Part shown: positions 25,101 to 32,640 of the stretch, piece by piece
Layout: each line of letters starts with the position of its first letter
Position numbering within the stretch: the stretch's first letter is position 1
Origin: Ensifer aridi
Lineage (GTDB): Bacteria > Pseudomonadota > Alphaproteobacteria > Rhizobiales > Rhizobiaceae
Reading direction: 5' to 3'
Assembly: GCF_002078505.1 (NCBI RefSeq)
Contig: NZ_LUAV01000026.1
Span: 1-32,700 of the forward strand
DNA length: 32,700 bases
Notes under the pieces: model-generated
The model's database searches: none
What the model saw: the letters and a program-made list of their open reading frames with translations, nothing else
Told to the model about the DNA's origin: nothing
Program-made: the position numbers and the translations under genes

Positions 25101-26192
25101 ATGACAAACGACGAAGGGAGCGAGCGGCCGCGCAAGATCGTGCATGTGGATATGGATGCCTTTTATGCGTCGGTCGAGCAGCGCGACAATCCGGAACTCA
25201 GGGGCCTGCCGGTTGCCGTCGGCTATCCTGCCGCCCGCGGCGTCGTGGCGGCCGCCAGCTACGAGGCACGCAAGTTCGGCGTTCATTCGGCGATGCCTTC
25301 GGTGACCGCGAAGCGCAAATGCCCCGACCTCATTTTCGTCAGGCCGCGCTTTGACGTCTACAAAGCCGTATCGTTGCAGATCCGCGCGATCTTCGCCGAA
25401 TACACGCCGATGATCGAGCCACTCTCGCTCGACGAGGCCTACCTCGACGTCACCGAAAACCTGAAGGGCATGGAGATCGCCACCGAGATTGCCGCGGAGA
25501 TCCGAGCGAAGATCAAGCAGGTCACCGGCCTCAATGCGTCGGCCGGGATTTCCTACAACAAGTTCCTGGCGAAGATGGCATCCGACCTGAACAAGCCCAA
25601 CGGTCAGGCTGTCATTACGCCGAAGAACGGGCCGGCCTTCGTCGAGGCCCTCCCCGTCAAGAAATTCCATGGCGTAGGCCCCGCAACCGCCGAAAAGATG
25701 CATAGGCTCGGCATCGAGACGGGCGCAGACCTCAAGGACAAGACACTCGAGTTTCTGGTCGAACATTTCGGGAAGTCGGGGCCATATTTCTATGGGATCG
25801 CCCGCGGCATCGATAATCGCCAGGTCAAGCCGGACCGGGTGCGGAGATCCGTCGGCGCCGAAGACACGTTCTCCGAGGACATTCACTCCTTTGAGCCGGC
25901 ACGCAAAGGTCTTCAGCCACTGATCGAGAAAGTCTGGGGTTACTGCGAGGCCAATGAGATCGGCGCCAAGACCGTCACGCTCAAGGTCAAGTATGCCGAC
26001 TTCAGCCAGATCACGCGAAGCAAGACGGTTGCGGCGCCTCTGCCGGCGATTACCGATCTCGAGGAGGTGGTCGACCTGCTTCTCGCGCCGATCTTTCCGC
26101 CGCGCAAGGGAATCCGCCTGCTCGGCGTCACGCTGTCATCACTGGAACGGCAAACCTCTGAAGTGGCGCCGCAATTGCGGCTGGCGCTTTAA
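25101..26192 (+). CDS. dinB: DNA polymerase IV (Y-family translesion polymerase)
   Basis: The 363-residue protein is full length. Catalytic residues are Asp17 (VHVDMDAFYASVE) and Asp111/Glu112 (LSLDEAYLD); the expected steric gate is Tyr22. Thumb and little-finger domains follow (HGVGPATAEKM at about 195; RRSVGAEDTFSEDI at about 250). The C-terminal end PQLRLAL resembles a sliding-clamp binding motif. Its 3' end overlaps the convergent SRAP remnant by 4 bp. It is the only intact lesion-bypass polymerase in the window. Confidence 0.95.
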   Translation: MTNDEGSERPRKIVHVDMDAFYASVEQRDNPELRGLPVAVGYPAARGVVAAASYEARKFGVHSAMPSVTAKRKCPDLIFVRPRFDVYKAVSLQIRAIFAEYTPMIEPLSLDEAYLDVTENLKGMEIATEIAAEIRAKIKQVTGLNASAGISYNKFLAKMASDLNKPNGQAVITPKNGPAFVEALPVKKFHGVGPATAEKMHRLGIETGADLKDKTLEFLVEHFGKSGPYFYGIARGIDNRQVKPDRVRRSVGAEDTFSEDIHSFEPARKGLQPLIEKVWGYCEANEIGAKTVTLKVKYADFSQITRSKTVAAPLPAITDLEEVVDLLLAPIFPPRKGIRLLGVTLSSLERQTSEVAPQLRLAL

Positions 26193-26685
26193 ACCGCCAG
26201 CGTCGGCTGGGCTGGATCGATCGAGTGGCGCTTGACCCGGAAGGTCCCTGCCGGCAGCGGGCGCAGGATTTCGTCCTCAGGCACAACTCCGTCGAGCCAC
26301 GCCAGGCGTTGATCTCGTGTCAGCACCGCCATCTGTCGGTCGTGAAACGGCGCGAGATCGGCATTCGCCTCGATTGTCAGGATGGCGTAAGCCTCCGGCC
26401 AGTCCTCGATCGCCGGCCGCCAAATCCCGGCGAAGTAGAACCAGTCACCATTGGCGAGCGCGAAGCTGAAGCTCCTATGGCGGAACTCGGAAGCGGGTAC
26501 CAGGCAGCGATGGGTCGGAAATCTCCGTCCTTCCGACCGGACGACGGTCACGGCGCGCGCATCGCCGTCGCGGGGGCGCAGCCCCACGGCAGCTCCACCA
26601 TCTCCACATCGCCGTGATGGCGCCTTATGATCACGCGGCGCTCATCGAACGGGGCGTGGGATTGGAAAACGGTCGCACTCGTCAT
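26189..26685 (-). pseudogene. SRAP-family (YedK-like) protein lacking Cys2, frameshifted
   Basis: From ATG 26685 the protein reads MTSATVFQSHAPFDERRVII and VEMVELPWG, then a one-base deletion in a short G run (plus-strand C run 26582-26585) breaks it. LRPRDGDARAVTVV onward, with RCLVPASEF, FYFAGIWR and APFHDRQM, runs to 26189. Glu and His of the SRAP site remain, but the N-terminal catalytic Cys is absent in the reconstructed start. A GTG at 26587 could give a shortened 132-residue product. It diverges from the canonical SRAP gene around a LexA box. Confidence 0.75.
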
Positions 26686-26690
26686 AGATA

Positions 26691-26705
26691 GAACATACCA
26701 GGAAC
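26691..26705. promoter_or_regulatory. Perfect LexA (SOS) box between the two SRAP genes
   Basis: GAAC (26691-26694) - 7 nt - GAAC (26702-26705) exactly matches the Alphaproteobacterial LexA consensus. It lies 6 bp from the start of the left gene and 38 bp from the right one, so LexA would repress both. Confidence 0.7.
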
Positions 26706-26742
26706 AAACTTGAGAGGCAACCAGACCTGAGACGGAGGACGC

Positions 26743-27333
26743 ATGTGCAATGATTATCGGCTGATGGTGGATGTCGCCTCAATCATCGAGGACTTCGCCG
26801 ACCTCAAGATCAAGATCCGCTTCGGCGAAGGCGCGCCGAACCTCGAAGTCCGTGAGGACATCAATATCACCGATATCGGCCCAATCGTCAGAACGATCGA
26901 CGGGATCCGCGATGAGGCCGAGCTCGTGCAGCGGCGCTGGAGCTGGCCCGGGCCGAATAAGCGTCCCGTGTATAATTTCCGGTCAGAGGGACGGGAGTTC
27001 AACTCCAACCGATGCCTGATCATTGCTGACGGATTTTACGAGTTCACAGAACCCACAGATCCGAAGAAGAAGCACAAAGACAAATGGCTGTTCACCAAGA
27101 AGGGCGAGCCGATCTTCTGCATTGCCGGGATCTGGCGCGACACGCCCGAGGTCGGGCAAGCTTTCACAATGCTGACGATGGAACCGGGACCGGACATTGC
27201 GCCGTACCACGACCGCCAGATTGTCATCCTGGAGCGCAATGCGTGGGCTGATTGGCTCGATCCAACCGTTTCTACGAAGTCCCTGATCAAACCGCTTCCG
27301 GCCGGAACGTTGGCGGCCGAACAAGTAGGCTGA
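26743..27333 (+). CDS. SOS response-associated peptidase (SRAP, YedK/HMCES type)
   Basis: The 196-residue protein has the SRAP active site: Cys2 exposed after Met removal (MCNDY), Asn78 (YNFRSE), Glu100 (DGFYEF) and His156 (APYHDRQ). These proteins form a covalent thiazolidine link with abasic sites in single-stranded DNA and protect them. CGGAGGA precedes the start. It is under the LexA box at 26691 and beside dinB, consistent with a DNA damage role. Confidence 0.93.
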   Translation: MCNDYRLMVDVASIIEDFADLKIKIRFGEGAPNLEVREDINITDIGPIVRTIDGIRDEAELVQRRWSWPGPNKRPVYNFRSEGREFNSNRCLIIADGFYEFTEPTDPKKKHKDKWLFTKKGEPIFCIAGIWRDTPEVGQAFTMLTMEPGPDIAPYHDRQIVILERNAWADWLDPTVSTKSLIKPLPAGTLAAEQVG

Positions 27334-27743
27334 GACTTAGCTTGCACAAGCGAGCCGCCGTGAGGGGAATGGAGCTCACAAATGCGCCAACAGCAATCGC
27401 ACGAGAGTTCGATCAGGCGCTGCTGTCGACCGGTAGTGTTGAAGAGGTCAGGCTTGAAGCCGGTAGAGTAGCTCGCTCAGACGTTTTCGAGGTCGACGCG
27501 ACCACCTCGCCCTAACTGGCAGACCCATTTCTATTCGGAGAAGGATTCCGACTCGACCTTTCCTAAGACGGGCAGATCCTGAACGATATGCGGATAGATG
27601 ATGACGAGGTCAAAAGGGCGACCGTCCATTTGCTTGGTGCAAAGCCGCGAAAACCCGGCAGTTGGCATCGAGGTAGCGTAGCCGCGCGCGGCGGTTATCC
27701 GCGGAACTCGCGCCTCAGCGGTTTCCTTGATGGTGCGACCTCG
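27334..27743. other. Intergenic, no supported gene
   Basis: A short frame from ATG 27369 to 27515 (48 aa, MELTNAPTAIAREFDQALL) has a purine-rich stretch almost touching its start, too close for a good ribosome binding site, and no recognised family. Nothing else is supported. Confidence 0.35.
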
Positions 27744-28355
27744 CTATTCGGCATCAAAGCGTTCGAGCATCTTCTTGAGCCAAAGGTTCTGTGCGCGAAG
27801 CTGTTCAGCCAGCAGCCTCTTCAGGCGCTTGTTGTCTGCGTCCAGCGCGGCTAGCTCGTCGAGGGAGATCGGATTGTCGACAGTCCCGGTCTGCGCCTTC
27901 CGATCCTCGTGGCCAACCTTCGAGTTGTGTGCGATTGTCTGGGCGGGCGCGCGCTTGGGGCGCTTTCGAGGAGTGCCGGTTGATGTCGTTCTAGGCTGCG
28001 ATGCCGGTTGGCTCTCCTGTACTTGCACGACCGCTTCGGCCGGACGATCTGCCCCATGGGGCTTCGAGATTTCGACCTCTGTACCGTTGGCGAATGGTAT
28101 CGGTGCTACTGCGACGTCGACAGCGTCGGCGCCTTCATTGGCAGCCTCTGCATTGATCGGATCAGCCGGCCTGGTTTCACCCGGGTCAGAGTTTTCCGGT
28201 GCTTCATTGGAATTGAACAGATGCGGCGCCGTATCTTCCACTTCCCTGGCCAAAGCCTTGAGATCTGTGTCTCCCCAGATTGAGTTCGTCTGGGCTTTTG
28301 GCTGTCGTCGCCCCGACTTGAATTCAACAACGAATCTCCGTTGTGGCGTCTTCAT
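27744..28355 (-). CDS. SyrB-family protein, long form (first of three)
   Basis: The 203-residue protein has a basic start (MKTPQRRFVVEFKSGRRQ), a segment DTDLKALAREVEDTAP shared with the gene at 30118, a long disordered middle with a basic patch (PRKRPKRAP, about 129-137), and a C-terminal zipper (about 164-203: LDELAALDADNKRLKRLL and LRAQNLWLKKMLERFD). The zipper matches that of SyrB. It lacks the helix-turn-helix seen in the 28583 gene. SyrB represses syrM in Sinorhizobium meliloti; the role of this longer form is unknown. Confidence 0.75.
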   Translation of the reverse strand: MKTPQRRFVVEFKSGRRQPKAQTNSIWGDTDLKALAREVEDTAPHLFNSNEAPENSDPGETRPADPINAEAANEGADAVDVAVAPIPFANGTEVEISKPHGADRPAEAVVQVQESQPASQPRTTSTGTPRKRPKRAPAQTIAHNSKVGHEDRKAQTGTVDNPISLDELAALDADNKRLKRLLAEQLRAQNLWLKKMLERFDAE

Positions 28356-28582
28356 CTACTTTCGATCCCAAGCAACCGTAAAGATGCGACGCCGATCGGC
28401 GCCGCTGCATTCTTGCGAGCGCACCAATACAGCCCTTCCTCTCGCGCTTCAACCGCTCGCCAACCCGCAGCTGACGCGCCTTTCACCCGGCAAATGCCAG
28501 GAACAGAAGGGCTTCGGTTGCCGCGACAATGCTAAATTGGGAGCGCGCGAAGAGGCGTTGCTCGGCGCATTCCCGGTCCCGG

Positions 28583-29038
28583 TTAGTCCAGACCGAGCCT
28601 CTTGCGCAGTTCGGCATTTTCCGCTCGCAGCTTCTCCGCCAGCAGTTTGCGGAGCCTCTGATTTTCCTCCTCGAGCTGGACAAGATCTGCCAACTCATCG
28701 CCGGCCGGCAGGGGCTTGGTGCCCTTAGTGCCCTTTTGCTCGACAGGCTTCGCAGCACCTTTCCACTGATAGTAGGTTTGCTCTGATATGCCGGCGCTCT
28801 TGATAGCGTCCTTTAGGGTGCTACCATCGCTGACTTGCGTCGCGATCAGCTTGAGCTTTTCGCTCTTCTCTTGCTCGGTATACGCCCTGCGTTTAGCGGC
28901 CGGCGTCTTTGATTGAGCTGGTTCGAAAGCCGCCTTTTGAGGCCGTGGAGACCTCCGCTTCTTACCCGCTGGTGTTCTCACTTCTGCGTCCGTCGCTACA
29001 GCCGCAGCAACTTGTGCCGCATTACTCTCGTCAGCCAT
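28583..29038 (-). CDS. syrB: SyrB-like transcriptional regulator
   Basis: The 151-residue product runs from ATG 29038 (AGGAGGG upstream), preferred over in-frame TTG 29044. Residues 1-50 are Ala- and Lys-rich (MADESNAAQVAAAV); residues 51-95 form a transposase-OrfA-like helix-turn-helix (YTEQEKSEKLKLIA, AGISEQTYYQWK); residues 113-151 are the zipper QLEEENQRLRKLLAEKLRAE and ELRKRLGL. Start and zipper match SyrB, a repressor in the symbiotic regulatory circuit. It is the middle member of three related minus-strand genes but separated by gaps, so not clearly one operon. Confidence 0.8.
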   Translation of the reverse strand: MADESNAAQVAAAVATDAEVRTPAGKKRRSPRPQKAAFEPAQSKTPAAKRRAYTEQEKSEKLKLIATQVSDGSTLKDAIKSAGISEQTYYQWKGAAKPVEQKGTKGTKPLPAGDELADLVQLEEENQRLRKLLAEKLRAENAELRKRLGLD

Positions 29039-29511
29039 CAGCAATTCCCTCCTTTAGTTATTGCCTGTTTTCGGCTGAGTGTTCCACAGAGTCAACACAA
29101 CCATCACAGTCCTGCTTTACGGATAGTTGATGTTTGGCTTGTGCCTGGAGGCTTGCCATCGGCGGTTAATGGCACCGGGGCTCTCACCTGAAATAAACGG
29201 CGCTGACCACTATCCCCAATTTGACGACCGAGGCGACCCATACAAGTAGGCGCAGGTTCGGCGGCGGGGGCGAACGGTATCGCAGTATGATGCCGCAGGG
29301 CACCACCTGCTAGAGATCACGCTCGTATGTCACGGCCAAGGTGATCGTCATGCTTCAATTGCCTGCCATCTCTACTTCTGATTTTTCTATCGACGCCGCG
29401 CAATATAGATCCGGCGGCGATTTCGTTTAAAAGTAATACTTGAAAATAGACTCGACCGGAAAGTGGTTCTCTGGTTCTATCTTGGCGTACTGTTTCCGAT
29501 AGGGCGTAGCA
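29039..29511. other. Upstream region of syrB-like gene, no gene recognised
   Basis: This 473-bp gap holds the promoter region of the syrB-like gene (minus) and of the small plus-strand gene at 29512. I see no supported frame or palindrome. Confidence 0.4.
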
Positions 29512-29670
29512 ATGGCTTACGATTGGGATGGAAAGCGCACACGTCGGCTCCAAATGTTGAGGTTCATGGGAGCTCTGGCTATACCTGCACTGCTATTCGG
29601 CTCCGCCATTGCGACACTGCAGTGGACCGCTGCGGATGGTCCGGCCGTAAGGAAGGCTCAACTTCGGTAG
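29512..29670 (+). CDS. Small membrane protein (52 aa)
   Basis: The frame starts MAYDWDGKRTRRLQMLRFMG, a charged cytoplasmic start, followed by a single hydrophobic helix (about 19-36, GALAIPALLFGSAIATL) and a short tail. Positively charged residues precede the helix as expected for an inner-membrane N-in anchor. AGGGCG lies upstream. The MxYDWDGKRTRR opening is one I associate with small rhizobial membrane proteins of unknown role. Confidence 0.55.
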   Translation: MAYDWDGKRTRRLQMLRFMGALAIPALLFGSAIATLQWTAADGPAVRKAQLR

Positions 29671-29759
29671 ATCTCCAGCGAAGCTGCAGCCTTTCAAATC
29701 AGACTGAATACAGGGGCATAAAGGGTCTTCCGTCGCATCGTGTGGCGGAGGGAGGGGGA

Positions 29760-29969
29760 ATGATGAATTCAGCTCAAACCTTGAGTTTCGATCCAATCGG
29801 GCCTGACGAGTTGGACATGATCGGAAAGGCCTTCCAAGACGAGCTGCAACGGCGAGCTTTGTCACGCAAGTCTGAAGAAGCTGAAGCGCTCGCCGCAAAG
29901 CTGATCAACGCTTATCAAGCAGGGATTCGCGACGACCTGGGCTTGAGTATTGTCGCTGGGCTGTCCTGA
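29760..29969 (+). CDS. Small hypothetical protein (69 aa)
   Basis: The frame starts at ATG 29760 (or 29763) with a strong GGAGGGAGGGGGA just before it. The product is acidic and helical (DELDMIGKAFQDELQRRALS, EEAEALAAKLINAYQAG), with no membrane segment. I do not recognise a named family. It lies 89 bp after the small membrane protein gene on the same strand, between two SyrB-family genes. Confidence 0.6.
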   Translation: MMNSAQTLSFDPIGPDELDMIGKAFQDELQRRALSRKSEEAEALAAKLINAYQAGIRDDLGLSIVAGLS

Positions 29970-30117
29970 GGCGCAGCGCGCATCGGCAATACTCACTGAA
30001 TCGATTGATGGCCGCCTGCTCAACACGCGCTCGCGCGCATTCAATTGACTGGCGGTGAGGGCATCGCCGCCAAGCAAAGATGACGCAAGTGCGCGCTTTT
30101 AGGGAGCGCCGCCGAAC

Positions 30118-30720
30118 TCACGAAACGTCGAACCGCTCAAGCAGCTTCTTCAGCTGGACGTTTTGCAGATGAAGCTTCTGGGCGAGTTGGCTCCTCAGCA
30201 TTTTGATTTCTTCGTCGAGTGTTGCCACTTCATGGAAGAACAGGTCACGTGATGACGAGGGCTGCAAGCTTTGATGATGCTTTGGGCCGACAGCGCTCTG
30301 CGCAGCCACGTGGGCGTCGGCTTTCTTCTTACGTTCTCGACGCTTAACCCGCGGTTTGCTCTGCGACGTTGCGTTTGCCAGGCTTTTCGGAACCAACGAA
30401 TGCGCTTCGGCACCCGAATGGTCGGCTTGATGGCGCGCAGTTGTTTGAGCCTCTTCAGCATCGATCGGCGGTTTTAACGCCTGTGCGACATCGCCATCGC
30501 CTTTCGCCTTATCCAATACGACCGACCCTTGATCAACCGAGACGTCCTCATCGTGAGCAGGTGGGCTGGCAGCTACTGTCGAACTGGGCGGAAGTGCGGA
30601 CGTATGGTCGACTTCTCTCTCGAGAGCCTTGGAATCGGTATCATTCCCGATCGAACTCTCTCGCGCTTCCGCCGATGGTCGCCGGGACATCAATTGGGCA
30701 AGAAATTTCCACGTTTTCAT
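30118..30720 (-). CDS. SyrB-family protein, long form (third)
   Basis: The 200-residue protein starts MKTWKFLAQLMSRRPSAEAR, then NDTDSKALEREVDHT, the same N-terminal block as the 27744 gene, then a low-complexity acidic/Ala-rich middle, a basic patch (KPRVKRRERKKK, about 122-133) and a C-terminal zipper (about 165-200: EVATLDEEIKMLRSQL, LQNVQLKKLLERFD). GAGGTGGGAA precedes its start. It and the 27744 gene are diverged duplicates. Function not known. Confidence 0.72.
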   Translation of the reverse strand: MKTWKFLAQLMSRRPSAEARESSIGNDTDSKALEREVDHTSALPPSSTVAASPPAHDEDVSVDQGSVVLDKAKGDGDVAQALKPPIDAEEAQTTARHQADHSGAEAHSLVPKSLANATSQSKPRVKRRERKKKADAHVAAQSAVGPKHHQSLQPSSSRDLFFHEVATLDEEIKMLRSQLAQKLHLQNVQLKKLLERFDVS

Positions 30721-30860
30721 AGTGTTCCCACCTCGAGCAAGCCAAACTGCGATCCTGCTGCAGCTGTTGCTTCCTCACAAATTTTCTAGAGGGCAATACC
30801 ATCGCGGTATCGAGCCTGCGCAACCTACTTTCCATGGCCGATGTGCCAAGGGCATCCCCA

Positions 30861-31838
30861 TCAAGCCTTGTACGGATCAAACGCCGTTAGCCTTTTAACC
30901 GGTGGGTCGGCTTCTTCCCATCGGTAGATCTCGGACCTCAGGAAAGCGAGCTCCCCAGTGAGGTGCTCCTCGTCGATTTCGATCCACCATGATTTCGGAC
31001 GGCCGTCGCTGCCATCCGACCACCGGTATCCGCGAGCCTTCAGATGTTCTTTCATGTCGAAGGGACTGTGCTCGGCGAAGATGCGCACGCGCGAGCGCTG
31101 ACTTGTCTTGAGAAGTTCCGCAAAAGCGCTTGGCTCCGTCACCCCGTCGGCGCCGGCGAGCACCTCGAGCAGAGCAAAACAGTCGTCGACGGCACGGTGG
31201 CCATCGTGGAAGTAGCCGCTTTGACCAATCAGATAGCCGAGCTTCGTGCCCTCGAAGCCGCGCGTCGCCCAATCGACTTCTTTGACGGAACAGGCCCATG
31301 CCTTGCCGGAAAACATGCTTGAGAACGCCTCGCAGAATGGCCGATCGAAGCCGGCATTGTGGGCGATCACCAGGTCGGCCGGGTCGAGCAACGCTCGAAG
31401 CGACCCGACATCGATCATCTGCCCGGCAACCATCTCGTCGGTTATTCCTGTGAGGCGGGTGATTTCAAAGGGGATTGGGGCGGTTGGCTGCTGCAAGCCG
31501 CCGTAAACGCCGGTGACATCGCCGATATGGCCCTCGTCGTCAAAGGTGAACGCAACTGCGCCGATTTCGATGATCTCGTCCTTGCTGTGGTCGAGGCCGG
31601 TCGTCTCGGTGTCGACGATCACTCCGATGCGAGGAAATCCCGGCCGCGGTATATCGACGATCTGGCGGCCGACAAGCTTGCGCAGCACGCGATAGCTGCC
31701 GCTCTCCTCCAAAAGCCGGGCCATGTTCTCGTCATCGAGTGGCGTCCGCCGCCGCAGCTTCAAGGGTCGCCGCAGCTCCACGGCGACGTCATCGCCTGGC
31801 TCAGGCGGCGAGGCAAACATATCCAGCTGAGATGCCAT
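30861..31838 (-). CDS. DEDDh-type 3'-5' exonuclease (DnaQ-like)
   Basis: The 325-residue protein has Exo motifs I (VDTETTGLD, about residue 75), II (HNAGFDRPFCE, about 160) and III (HRAVDDC, about 213), the DEDDh set of DNA polymerase III epsilon-like exonucleases. A C-terminal extension of about 90 residues follows (ARGYRWSDGSDGRPKSWW). The N-terminus MASQLDMF contains QLDMF, close to the sliding-clamp binding pentapeptide. It is not the main replicative epsilon subunit by layout. It may trim DNA ends during repair, in keeping with dinB and SRAP nearby. Confidence 0.9.
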   Translation of the reverse strand: MASQLDMFASPPEPGDDVAVELRRPLKLRRRTPLDDENMARLLEESGSYRVLRKLVGRQIVDIPRPGFPRIGVIVDTETTGLDHSKDEIIEIGAVAFTFDDEGHIGDVTGVYGGLQQPTAPIPFEITRLTGITDEMVAGQMIDVGSLRALLDPADLVIAHNAGFDRPFCEAFSSMFSGKAWACSVKEVDWATRGFEGTKLGYLIGQSGYFHDGHRAVDDCFALLEVLAGADGVTEPSAFAELLKTSQRSRVRIFAEHSPFDMKEHLKARGYRWSDGSDGRPKSWWIEIDEEHLTGELAFLRSEIYRWEEADPPVKRLTAFDPYKA

Positions 31839-32175
31839 CGGCCTTTAGTGTCCTCGGGCTGGCGCACCAGTGGGTGCGGATCATGCGTCAGGATAGAAAC
31901 CGAGGGAGACTCTGGCAACGCAATGAGGTTGGTGGAACCGGACCCACAAGCCAAAATGCCCGGAAAATCTGTTGAAAAGACACACTGAGCGTCCGGCACC
32001 GCCGCTCGCTGGCTACGGCGCGGTCGAGGGCGCGCTCGCAAGCGGCTTCGCTACCACCCAACTACACCACCTGTGGGGACGCGACCCATTCAACCGATGA
32101 CAGTGGGTTGCGCAAGGTTGAAGTTGACCGTTTTCGATGGCGAGGCAACACTTCTGCAGCAAGGCAGGAAGAAAA
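31839..32175. other. Intergenic, nothing recognised
   Basis: This is the upstream region of the exonuclease gene (minus) and of the small plus-strand gene at 32176. No supported frame was found. Confidence 0.4.
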
Positions 32176-32370
32176 GTGATAGCCGAGCCAGACCGCTGGC
32201 GCCACATGGAAAGCGCGCCGAAAAACGGCAGTCGGATCCTGGTCACGATCCGCCCGTCAGAACAGGGGGCGGCAGAAGTTGACCTCGCGTACTGGTCGAA
32301 TGGCGATCAGTTTGGCGCAGAAGGCTGGCGCGCCGCTGATCCCTCGCCCGGCCGCATCAGCCCGAATTGA
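32176..32370 (+). CDS. Small hypothetical protein, DUF551-like motif
   Basis: The product has 64 residues from GTG 32176 (AGGAAG just upstream). It contains WRHMESAPKNGSRILVTI and VDLAYWSNGDQFGAEGWRA, a pattern like the WxPIxTAPxDGTxxL proteins of phage and rhizobial origin, including the ending with an aromatic W. Function unknown. The GTG start and the short length leave some doubt. Confidence 0.6.
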   Translation: MIAEPDRWRHMESAPKNGSRILVTIRPSEQGAAEVDLAYWSNGDQFGAEGWRAADPSPGRISPN

Positions 32371-32507
32371 AGTGCTGGATGCCGATGCCGTCGGCCAATC
32401 TCAATCGCACCTCTATGCCCTCACCCTCCGAAGGCGATGATGACCAAGAGCTCGACGGGTCAGGGATTTAAGAACTCGCGCCGCCGGCAATCTCCGTCGT
32501 TCCCGTT

Positions 32508-32640
32508 GATACATTATGCGATCTCGTAGCACAGAACGCGAACATCCTCGCGACAAGCCGTGCACAGGCTCGTGAAGGCCGGCTCTCTTCGCCCCAACGC
32601 AGAGTCTCAAGGGCGGAGTCATGGTGGCCGCTGTGCGGAC
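32508..32640 (+). repeat. Dispersed repeat, copy B (~133 bp)
   Basis: Direct repeat of 8034-8165, more than 24 kb apart, with about ten differences. It lies in non-coding sequence 138 bp after the small gene at 32176. No inverted ends or target duplications are visible. Confidence 0.8.
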
